DNA of 64,000 nt. Source: Actinoplanes sichuanensis (GTDB taxonomy: Bacteria > Actinomycetota > Actinomycetes > Mycobacteriales > Micromonosporaceae). Location: positions 62,001 through 126,000 of the forward strand of contig NZ_AP028461.1 of assembly GCF_033097365.1 (NCBI RefSeq). Direction: 5' to 3'. Below are positions 24,463-31,876 of the stretch, piece after piece. The notes under the pieces are model-generated. The model did not search any database, had not been told where the DNA came from, and worked only from the letters and a program-made list of their open reading frames with translations. Within the stretch, counting starts at the first letter, position 1. Each line of letters starts with the position of its first letter. The translations under genes and the position numbers were made by a program.

Positions 24463-25893
24463 ATGGACAGTCCGGTCTGGTCGCGACGCGGCTTTCTGGG
24501 GATGGGCGTGGGGGTGCTCGGCGCGGCCGGATTGGCCGCGTGCGGGGACGGCTCCGGCTCGGACCCGAAGCCGCAGGCCGCCGAGGTGCCGAAGGAACTG
24601 GTCGACGCGGCGGCGCCGTTGAAGGGCTCCGCGATGGGGTTGCTGTCGCAGAAGCTGTACTCGACGGCGGCCAACGACGCCCTCGACGCCTCGGTCCGCA
24701 AGTTCGCCGAGGCCACCGGCACCAAGATCGAGAACAGCCTGGTCCAGGCGGACGCCGGCGACGTGGTCGCCAAGATCCACGCCGAGGTCGAGGGCGGGGT
24801 GGCCCGCGATCTGGCGTTCATGACCGACTCCCGGTTCGTCGCCCAGTTCCACGCGCTGGGTGACCTGGAGGACGTCACCGACATCGTCACGGCGCTGACC
24901 GCGAAGTACGGCGAGCCCTGCGCCGAGGCCAAGAACTTCTGCGTCTTCGACGGCAAGTGGTTCGCGATCCCGTACCACTTCATCGGCATCGGATCGTTCC
25001 TGCGCAAGGACTGGATGTCGGAGAAGGGCATCACGCCGAAGGACGTCTACACCTGGGAGGAGCTGCGCGACCTGTGCCTGGCCATCTCCGACCCGGGTAA
25101 ACGCCGCTTCGGCTGGGGCATGACGGTGAACCGCTCCGGCGACGGCAACGGCATGATCGAAGCCCTGATCAACTCGTACGGCGGGGCGATCGCGTCCAAC
25201 GACGGCCGCAAGGTCACCTTCGACACCCCGGAGACGGTCCAGGCGGTCACCTTCCTCGGTGACCTCTACACCAATCCGAAGTACCAGCCGATGCTGCCAC
25301 CCGGTGTGGACAGCTGGACCGACACCAGCAACAACGAGAACTGGCTGGCCGGCGTGCTCGGCTACACCCGCAACAGCTTCAGCGTCTACGCCGATTCCAA
25401 GACCAAGAAGAATCCGGTGTACGGCAACACGCACGTCTTCTCCGACTGCATCGGCCCGGCCACCGACAAATCGCTGCTGCTCGGCCAGTCCCAGGGATTC
25501 GTCGTCTTCAAGGGCGCCAAGAACGCCGCCCTGGCCAAGCTGCTCGCCCAGTACCTGATCACCGCGCCCGCCCTGGTCGGGGTGGCCAAGGAGGCACCCG
25601 GCCTGGCCATGCCGGCCTGGGCGAAGGTGTGGGACGCCGACCCGTTCTTCGCGGGCGGCGACCCGGCGTTCCCGATGCTGCGCAACATGTCCCAGCAGAC
25701 GCTGCCGCTGCCCACCAAGAACGGCCTGTCGTTCCCGCAGAAGGCCAGCGCCGGACAGCAGGCGGTGGTCGCCGCCTACGTGCTCACCGACATGATGCAG
25801 CAGGTCGTGCAGGGTGCGGCGGCCGCGCAGGCGGTCAAGGACGCGCACGCCAAGATGGTGCAGATCTTCACCCAGCAGGGGCTGCCACAGTGA
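24463..25893 (+). CDS. sugar ABC transporter substrate-binding lipoprotein (Tat)
   Basis: A 476-residue extracellular solute-binding protein of the carbohydrate (family 1) type. The signal contains a twin-arginine motif (SRRGFLGMG) and a lipobox (GLAAC, Cys at about residue 27), so it is probably a Tat-exported lipoprotein. The mature part has the usual two-lobe features (KFAEATGTKIENS, GKWFAIPYHFIGIG). The ATG at 24463 follows an AAAGGGGTGA element; GTG six bases earlier is an alternative. Its stop overlaps the GTG of the fused permease. The ligand is probably a sugar or sugar acid catabolised by the neighbouring enzymes. Confidence 0.9.
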   Translation: MDSPVWSRRGFLGMGVGVLGAAGLAACGDGSGSDPKPQAAEVPKELVDAAAPLKGSAMGLLSQKLYSTAANDALDASVRKFAEATGTKIENSLVQADAGDVVAKIHAEVEGGVARDLAFMTDSRFVAQFHALGDLEDVTDIVTALTAKYGEPCAEAKNFCVFDGKWFAIPYHFIGIGSFLRKDWMSEKGITPKDVYTWEELRDLCLAISDPGKRRFGWGMTVNRSGDGNGMIEALINSYGGAIASNDGRKVTFDTPETVQAVTFLGDLYTNPKYQPMLPPGVDSWTDTSNNENWLAGVLGYTRNSFSVYADSKTKKNPVYGNTHVFSDCIGPATDKSLLLGQSQGFVVFKGAKNAALAKLLAQYLITAPALVGVAKEAPGLAMPAWAKVWDADPFFAGGDPAFPMLRNMSQQTLPLPTKNGLSFPQKASAGQQAVVAAYVLTDMMQQVVQGAAAAQAVKDAHAKMVQIFTQQGLPQ

Positions 25894-27842
25894 GCTCACT
25901 CCGCACCACGCCGGCCCCGGTGGTGAAGGGGACGTCACCACCGGGGCCCGGCTCACTCACCCCGGTCCAGCGTCGGCTGGGCCGGGACTGGCGGCTCGCC
26001 GTGCTCTTCCTGGCGCCGACCGCCGTACTGGTCGGGGTGCTCGTGCTCGTCCCGATCGTCCAGTCGATGATCACCAGCACCACGGTGCGGCACGGGGCAC
26101 AGAGCGTCTTCGTCGGCTTCGACAACTACCGGGCGCTCCTCGACGACCGGCAGTTCCGGACCGGCGTGGTGAACTCGTTCGTCTTCACCGCGTACGCCGA
26201 AGTCTTCAAGGTGGTCCTGGGCCTGGCCGCGGCCCTGCTGCTGCACCGGTTGCGCCGCGGCCGGGCCCTGATCACCGGCCTGCTGCTGGTCCCGTGGGTG
26301 GTGCCGACCGTGGTCACCGCGTTCAGTTGGCGGGCCCTGCTCGACCCGATCTTCGGCAGCGTCAACACCCTGCTCACCGACTCCGGAATCGGCTCGCTGC
26401 TGGCGAGCCTGCACCTGGTCGACAGCTGGCCGGCCGGGTGGCTGTCCGACCCGTCGCTGGCCATGCCGTCGGTGATCCTGGTCAACGTGTGGAAGGGCGT
26501 GCCGTTCTTCACCGTCTGCTTCCTCGCCGGGCTGAAGTCCATTCCCACCGAGCTGTACGAGGCGGCGACCATCGACGGCGCCTCGACCTGGCAGCAGTTC
26601 CGGCACGTCACCCTGCCCGGCCTGCGGCACGTGATCACCGTGACGGTGACCCTGTCGTCGATCTGGACGTTCAACAACTTCGACCTGATCTGGCTGCTCA
26701 CCCAGGGCGGCCCGGGCGACGTGACCGCGCCGTACGTGCTGGTCGCCTACTCGAAGGCGATCCTGCAGCTGCAGTACGGCGCCGGCGCGGCGGTCACCCT
26801 GGTGATGCTGCCGATCATCGCCGGGCTGGTGTTCGTACTGGTCCGCCTGCTGCGCGAGGACTCCGGCAACCGGCCACCCCGCTGGACCGGGCCGACCCGC
26901 CGGGCCCTGCCGTGGGTGATCACCGTGCTCGTCACCGGCCTGCTCTTCTGGGCGTCCCCGGAGATCTTCTGGAAGGCGGCCCTGGTCCTGGCGGTGATCC
27001 TGCTGGTCGCGGCGCTGGTGACGAGACTGTCGAAGGTCGGGACCGGGCTCGCGCTGGCCGGGCTGCTCGTCTTCGTGCTCGGCCCGATGTACTGGATCTT
27101 CGTGACCGCGTTCAAGTCGGAGACCCAGGTCGTGATGCGTGACAACGACCTCTGGCCGACCCCGTGGACCCTCGAACAGTTCGGTGCGCTGTTCACCAAC
27201 CAGCCGTTCGGACGCTGGTACCTCAACACGATCACGGTGTCGGCCGCGTCCACCGCGGTGGCGCTGATCTGCGCCGCCCTCGGCGGATACGCGCTGGCCC
27301 GGCTGCGCTTCCGCGGCGCGCAGGGGTTCACCGTCACGGTCCTGCTCACCTACGTGATGCCCGGCGCGCTGCTGTTCATCCCGCTCTACCAGCTGCTCAT
27401 CGAGACCCGGCTGACCGACTCGCTGTGGTCCCTGGCGATCACGTATCCGACGTTCACACTGCCGTTCGCCACCTGGCTGCTGACCGGCTACTTCGCGTCG
27501 ATCCCGGTCGACCTGGAGGAGGCGGCGCTGGTCGACGGCAGCACCCGGTTCCAGGCGTTCCGCCGGGTGGTGCTGCCGCTGGCGAAACCGGGTCTGCTGG
27601 CGGTCGCGCTGTTCACCCTCACCAACGCGTGGAACGAGTTCCTGTTCGCGTTCGTGTTCATCACCAAGGACGAGTACAAGACCCTGCCGGTCGGCATGCA
27701 GTCGATGATCGCCGGTGACGTCGTGCCGCAGGGCCAGCTCGCGGCGGCGTCACTGCTGGTCAGCATCCCGGTGGTGGTCATGTACGCCTTCGGGCAGCGC
27801 TTCCTCACCGAAGGGCTCACCGCCGGGGCGGTCAAGGGATGA
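25890..27842 (+). CDS. fused MalF-MalG-type sugar ABC permease
   Basis: One uninterrupted 650-residue frame carries two complete binding-protein-dependent permease domains. The first (about 30-325) has its EAA loop in ELYEAATIDGASTWQQFRHV, the second (about 390-650) in DLEEAALVDGSTRFQAFRRV. The junction (about 330-395) holds a hydrophilic stretch and two extra hydrophobic segments before the MalG-like start (LGPMYWIFVTAFKSE). In most actinomycetes these are two genes. The start is the GTG overlapping the binding-protein stop by four bases. No ATPase gene is nearby, so a shared MsiK-like ATPase is presumably used. The 3' end converges with the lactonase gene with a 2-base gap. Confidence 0.9.
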   Translation: MSSLRTTPAPVVKGTSPPGPGSLTPVQRRLGRDWRLAVLFLAPTAVLVGVLVLVPIVQSMITSTTVRHGAQSVFVGFDNYRALLDDRQFRTGVVNSFVFTAYAEVFKVVLGLAAALLLHRLRRGRALITGLLLVPWVVPTVVTAFSWRALLDPIFGSVNTLLTDSGIGSLLASLHLVDSWPAGWLSDPSLAMPSVILVNVWKGVPFFTVCFLAGLKSIPTELYEAATIDGASTWQQFRHVTLPGLRHVITVTVTLSSIWTFNNFDLIWLLTQGGPGDVTAPYVLVAYSKAILQLQYGAGAAVTLVMLPIIAGLVFVLVRLLREDSGNRPPRWTGPTRRALPWVITVLVTGLLFWASPEIFWKAALVLAVILLVAALVTRLSKVGTGLALAGLLVFVLGPMYWIFVTAFKSETQVVMRDNDLWPTPWTLEQFGALFTNQPFGRWYLNTITVSAASTAVALICAALGGYALARLRFRGAQGFTVTVLLTYVMPGALLFIPLYQLLIETRLTDSLWSLAITYPTFTLPFATWLLTGYFASIPVDLEEAALVDGSTRFQAFRRVVLPLAKPGLLAVALFTLTNAWNEFLFAFVFITKDEYKTLPVGMQSMIAGDVVPQGQLAAASLLVSIPVVVMYAFGQRFLTEGLTAGAVKG

Positions 27843-27844
27843 GA

Positions 27845-28699
27845 TCAAATTCCCGGTTTCCAGTACGGCGTACGCAGCCCCGTGCCGACCCGGGCGGTGA
27901 ACAACCGGCCGGACAGCGGTCGACGCTCCCGATCGGCGGGGGAGAGGTCCTGGGTGGCCGTGGTGATGACCAGGACGTCCAGCTCCGGCCCGGCGAACGC
28001 GACGCTCGACGTGTGCGGCGCGTCCACCTCGACGACCGCGAGCAGCTCACCCTCGGGCGATCGGCACTCGACCCGGCCGCCACCCCAGACCGCCAGCCAC
28101 AGGTTCCCGTCGGCGTCCGCACACAGGCCGTCCGGATATCCGTCGTCGACGGTGCACAGCACCGACCGGTCCCCGTCGGGATAGTCACGGACGTACACCG
28201 TGCGGGTCAGCGTGTCGACGCTGTAGAAACGGTCCCCGGCCGGGCTCCAGGCCAGCCCGTTGGACAGCGTCAGATCGTCGTCGATCGTGACGCACGCGCC
28301 GTCCTCGAACCGGACCAGCACCTCCCGATCGTTGCCGAGGCTGCCGACCAGGAAGCGGCCGGACGGGTCGACCGCGCCGTCGTTCAACCGGCCCGGCGCA
28401 CCCTCCGGCAGCACGCGTGCGAGCGGCGTACGCCGACCGTCCGGATGCACCCGGGTCAGCGTCTCCCGCTCGGCGACCAGCAGGTCACCGCTCTCCGCGA
28501 CCGCGACGGCGCCGACGCTGCCCGCGAACGACAGCGTCCCGGCCGGCTCGATGCGGTCGCCGAGCAGCTCGCCCTCGTGCACGTGACCGGCCATGATGTC
28601 GACCCACAGCAGCCGCTGCCGGTCGGCGTCCCACACCGGCCCCTCGCCGAGGAAGTAGCCGCTCTCGGTCGCCACCTGCGCGGTGTGTCGGGTGATCAT
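27845..28699 (-). CDS. SMP-30/gluconolactonase-family lactonase
   Basis: A 284-residue six-bladed propeller of the SMP-30/LRE type. Metal-ligand residues are visible: Glu in LGEGPVW, Asn in GRLNDGAVDPSGRF, Asn in SNGLAWSPAGDRFY and Asp in GYPDGLCADADGN. Such enzymes open sugar lactones to the acids in the cytoplasm. It diverges from the IlvD/EDD dehydratase over a 59-base promoter region, so lactone opening and acid dehydration are probably co-regulated. It converges with the fused permease. Confidence 0.9.
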   Translation of the reverse strand: MITRHTAQVATESGYFLGEGPVWDADRQRLLWVDIMAGHVHEGELLGDRIEPAGTLSFAGSVGAVAVAESGDLLVAERETLTRVHPDGRRTPLARVLPEGAPGRLNDGAVDPSGRFLVGSLGNDREVLVRFEDGACVTIDDDLTLSNGLAWSPAGDRFYSVDTLTRTVYVRDYPDGDRSVLCTVDDGYPDGLCADADGNLWLAVWGGGRVECRSPEGELLAVVEVDAPHTSSVAFAGPELDVLVITTATQDLSPADRERRPLSGRLFTARVGTGLRTPYWKPGI

Positions 28700-28758
28700 G
28701 CGCGCTCCGTTGCGGGTCGTGTCCGTCGATGAAAGCCTAGTGACTCCCGGAGGTTGAG

Positions 28759-30474
28759 ATGCAGCCGAGACGCAGCGCGCAGTGGTACGGCGGCGGCGAC
28801 CGCAACAGCTACATCCATCGTGCCTGGATGCGGCGCGGGCTGCCGGCCGACGCGTTCGACGGCCGTCCGCACATCGCGATGGCCAACACCGCCTCCGACC
28901 TGACCCCGTGCAACGCGCACCTCGACGAGGTTGCCCGCAGCGTCGCCGGCGGTATTCAGCAGGCCGGTGGGATCCCGCTCAATCTGCCCGTCGTGTCGAT
29001 CGGCGAGACCCAGGTCCGGCCGACCGCGATGCTGTGGCGCAACATGGCCGCGATGGCGATCGAGGAGATGCTGCGGGCCAACCCGATCGACGGTGTGGTG
29101 CTGCTCGGCGGCTGTGACAAGACGATTCCGGCGCTGCTGATGGCGGCCGCCTCGGTCGACCTGCCGGCCGTCGTGGTGCCCGGCGGTCCGATGCTGACCG
29201 GCACGTTCCGCGGGGTGCCGCTGGGCTGCGGCACCGACGTGTGGAAACTCTCCGAGGAGGTCCGTGCCGGGACGCTCAGTGCCGCCGAGTTCCAGCGTTC
29301 CGAATCGTCGATGATCAGGAGCAAGGGCCACTGCAACACGATGGGTACGGCGTCGACGATGGGCCTGCTCGCCGAGGCGCTCGGGATGACCCTGCCCGGG
29401 ATCGCCGGCACGCCCGCACCGGACAGCCGCCTGCTCGAAGCCGCGCACGCGACCGGGGTGCTCGCCGTCGAACTCGCCGACCGGCAGCTGCGGCCCAGCG
29501 ACGTGATGACCCGGAGCTCGTTCCTCAACGCGATCGTCACGCTCGCCGCCATCGGCGGATCCACCAACGCGGTCGTGCACCTGCTGGCCATCGCCGGGCG
29601 GCTCGGGGTGACGCTGACCCAGGACGACTTCGACACCACCGGGGCCGGGGTGCCGCTGCTGGTCGATCTGCTGCCGGCCGGGCGGTTCCTGATGGACGAC
29701 CTGTACCGGGCCGGTGGCCTGCACGCGGTCCTGGCGGAGGTCCGCGACCTGCTCGATCCGGCCGCGATCACGGTCACCGGGCGGCCGCTGGTCGACTATC
29801 TGGACGACGCGCGGGTCTACGACCGGGAGGTTATCCGGCCCCGCGCCGAACCGCTGCAGGCGCACGCCGGGATCGCGGTCCTCTACGGCAACCTCGCCCC
29901 GGACGGTGCGGTCGTCAAACCGGCCGCCGCGTCACCGCACCTGCTGCGGCATCGTGGGCCGGCGGTCGTCTTCGACTCCGTCGAGGACCTGCACGCCCGG
30001 CTCGACGACCCGGATCTCGACGTCACCGCCGACTCGGTGCTGGTGCTGCGCGGGTGCGGGCCGAAGGGCTATCCCGGCATGCCGGAGGTGTCCAACATGC
30101 CGCTGCCGGCGAGACTTCTGGAGCAGGGGGTACGCGACATGGTGCGCATCTGCGACGGGCGGATGTCGGGTACGGCGTACGGCACCGTGGTTTTGCATGT
30201 GACGCCCGAAGCCGCGGCGGGTGGGCCGCTCGCCAAGGTCCGCACCGGCGACATGATCGTCCTGGATGTCGCCGGTCGTCGCCTCGACGCGGACGTCCCG
30301 GCCGCCGAGTGGGCGGCCCGCGAGCCGTCGCCGGAGGCGGCGAAAGCCTACGCGGCGCCGACGCGCGGCTGGGAACGTCTCTACGTCGACACCGTCGGTC
30401 AGGCGAACACCGGTGCCGACTGCGACTTCCTGCTCGGTGCCGGCGGCGACAGCGTCTCCCGCGAATCCCACTGA
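28759..30474 (+). CDS. IlvD/EDD-family sugar-acid dehydratase
   Basis: A 571-residue Fe-S dehydratase. Three cluster cysteines appear in SDLTPCNAHLD, LLGGCDKTIPAL and GHCNTMGTAST, with the C-terminal KGYPGMPEVSNM and DGRMSGTAYG motifs. The sequence is closer to pentonate and hexonate dehydratases (L-arabonate, D-xylonate, D-fuconate type) than to housekeeping IlvD, and no branched-chain genes are nearby. It would turn a sugar acid into the 2-keto-3-deoxy acid. GGAGG lies six bases before the ATG. Its last 76 bases overlap the convergent glnR gene. Confidence 0.88.
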   Translation: MQPRRSAQWYGGGDRNSYIHRAWMRRGLPADAFDGRPHIAMANTASDLTPCNAHLDEVARSVAGGIQQAGGIPLNLPVVSIGETQVRPTAMLWRNMAAMAIEEMLRANPIDGVVLLGGCDKTIPALLMAAASVDLPAVVVPGGPMLTGTFRGVPLGCGTDVWKLSEEVRAGTLSAAEFQRSESSMIRSKGHCNTMGTASTMGLLAEALGMTLPGIAGTPAPDSRLLEAAHATGVLAVELADRQLRPSDVMTRSSFLNAIVTLAAIGGSTNAVVHLLAIAGRLGVTLTQDDFDTTGAGVPLLVDLLPAGRFLMDDLYRAGGLHAVLAEVRDLLDPAAITVTGRPLVDYLDDARVYDREVIRPRAEPLQAHAGIAVLYGNLAPDGAVVKPAAASPHLLRHRGPAVVFDSVEDLHARLDDPDLDVTADSVLVLRGCGPKGYPGMPEVSNMPLPARLLEQGVRDMVRICDGRMSGTAYGTVVLHVTPEAAAGGPLAKVRTGDMIVLDVAGRRLDADVPAAEWAAREPSPEAAKAYAAPTRGWERLYVDTVGQANTGADCDFLLGAGGDSVSRESH

Positions 30475-31145
30475 GCGGTGGCGCCGGCCGGCATGACGAA
30501 CTTGTAGCCGACCTGCCGGACCGTGCCGATCATCGTCTCGCACCGCGGCCCGAGCTTGGCCCGCAGCCGTCGCACGTGCACGTCGACCGTGCGGGTGCCG
30601 CCGAAGTAGTCGTAGCCCCAGACCTCGCGCAGCAGCTGGTCGCGGCTGAACACCCGGCCCGGGTGCTGGGCGAGATATTTGAGGAGCTCGAACTCCTTGT
30701 ACGTCAGGGCCAGTGCCTCGCCACCGAGCCGGGTCGTGTAGCTGTGCGGGTCGATGGTCAGGTCACCGATGTGGATCATGTCGTCGCCGGACGCGCTGTC
30801 GAGGCCGTTGCGGGCCACCAGCATGGTCAGGCGGGCGGCGACCTCGGCCGGGCCGGCGGTGGTCAGCACGAAGTCGTCGATGCACCAGTCGGCGCCCACC
30901 GCGGCCAGCCCGGACTCCCGCAGCAGCGCGATCAGCGGCACGGTGACGCCCTTCGCGCGCAGCGTCCGGCAGACCGCGCGGGCCTGGCTGAGCTGCGTGG
31001 CCCCGTCGACCAGGACCGCGGTCAGGTTCGGATCCCGGTGCGCCTCGGCGCCTTTGTCCAGCGGCGCGACCTGCACGGCGTACGGCAGCAGGTCCAGTGC
31101 GGGCAGCACATCGACATGGTCATCGGTCAGCAGGAGAAGTTTCAC
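30399..31145 (-). CDS. glnR: GlnR-like nitrogen response regulator
   Basis: A 248-residue OmpR-type regulator with a receiver domain of the atypical GlnR kind (LLLLTDDHVDVLPALDLLPY, VLVDGATQ, ADWCIDDFVL) and a strongly conserved winged helix (LTYKEFELLKYLAQHPGRVF, VWGYDYFGGTRTVDVHVRRL). The match to actinobacterial GlnR is extensive, including the missing acidic pocket typical of that protein, which works without a cognate kinase. It is the global activator or repressor of nitrogen genes and also affects carbon uptake operons. The C-terminal tail of about 25 residues overlaps the dehydratase gene in antisense. Confidence 0.88.
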   Translation of the reverse strand: MKLLLLTDDHVDVLPALDLLPYAVQVAPLDKGAEAHRDPNLTAVLVDGATQLSQARAVCRTLRAKGVTVPLIALLRESGLAAVGADWCIDDFVLTTAGPAEVAARLTMLVARNGLDSASGDDMIHIGDLTIDPHSYTTRLGGEALALTYKEFELLKYLAQHPGRVFSRDQLLREVWGYDYFGGTRTVDVHVRRLRAKLGPRCETMIGTVRQVGYKFVMPAGATAQWDSRETLSPPAPSRKSQSAPVFA

Positions 31146-31328
31146 ACCCTGCTCCTTTCACGACGAGTAAACCCGGCACGTGTCCAGCGCCGCACCTGGC
31201 CGCCACGCTAAACGCGAACTGTTTCCACCTGATATCGCGCTGATTCCGCACGTCCGGCCATCCATCCGATCGTCGGCCGGCTGCCAGGATGGGCGAGAAC
31301 CGCAGTACAGCGCCGGGAAGGGGCCACC

Positions 31329-31810
31329 ATGCCGCTGGACGACGCCATCCGGAAGGCGGCGGCAGCCGCGGCCGGGGACGCCGAAAAACAACGGACTAAA
31401 GCGGTATTTCAGGCGAACCGGTTGCCGCAGGATGTCGCGAGCATCACGGCTTTACTCCGGGAGGCCGTCCAGGGATTCGAGCACGCGGGAGTGAAACCGA
31501 CGCACGTGCTCCGTCGCCACGGACAGCTCCGGGAAGGGCTCGGCTATCAGGGGCCGCTGCAGAAACTGTGGTTCAAGATCGATCCGCCGGTGGCCCGGTT
31601 CGAGAAGATCATGCACGGCTGGGACGTCGACAGGTATTTCCTGGCCTCCGACGGCACGCTCTACAGCTTCTACGGCGAGTCGAGGTACCGGGTGCCCTCC
31701 CCGCTTCCCCCTCCGGGGTGATCTACCTCCATCAGAACGACTACGACAACAGCTGGTTCACGAAGTTCGAGGACGTCCTGGCCGAGGCGATCGTCCGGAA
31801 TCGTCCGTGA
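31329..31810 (+). pseudogene. small gene interrupted by a one-base frameshift
   Basis: The first frame (31329-31721) encodes 130 residues (MPLDDAIRKAAAAAAGDAEK..., with WFKIDPPVARFEKIMHGWDVDRYFLASDGTLYSFYGE in short blocks) and stops at TGA 31719-31721. A second frame starting at 31718 continues a sensible C-terminus (VIYLHQNDYDNSWFTKFEDV) to 31810. One base missing from the GGGG run at 31715-31718 explains the break, so this was one gene of about 160 residues. It may be a true mutation, a sequencing error in a C/G-rich run, or, less likely, a programmed shift. I do not recognise the family. Confidence 0.7.
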
Positions 31811-31814
31811 CACC

Positions 31815-31860
31815 GGCCGAGGCCCGCCCCGGCGTCGCCGGTCGGCGGCGGGCCTCGGCC
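31815..31860. terminator. bidirectional hairpin terminator
   Basis: GGCCGAGGCCCGCC (31815-31828) and its perfect complement (31847-31860) form a 14-bp stem with an 18-base loop. It lies between two convergent genes and can end transcription from both sides. No T-tract is visible, as is common in actinomycetes. Confidence 0.75.
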
Positions 31861-31876
31861 GCCTGGGGGGCACGGG

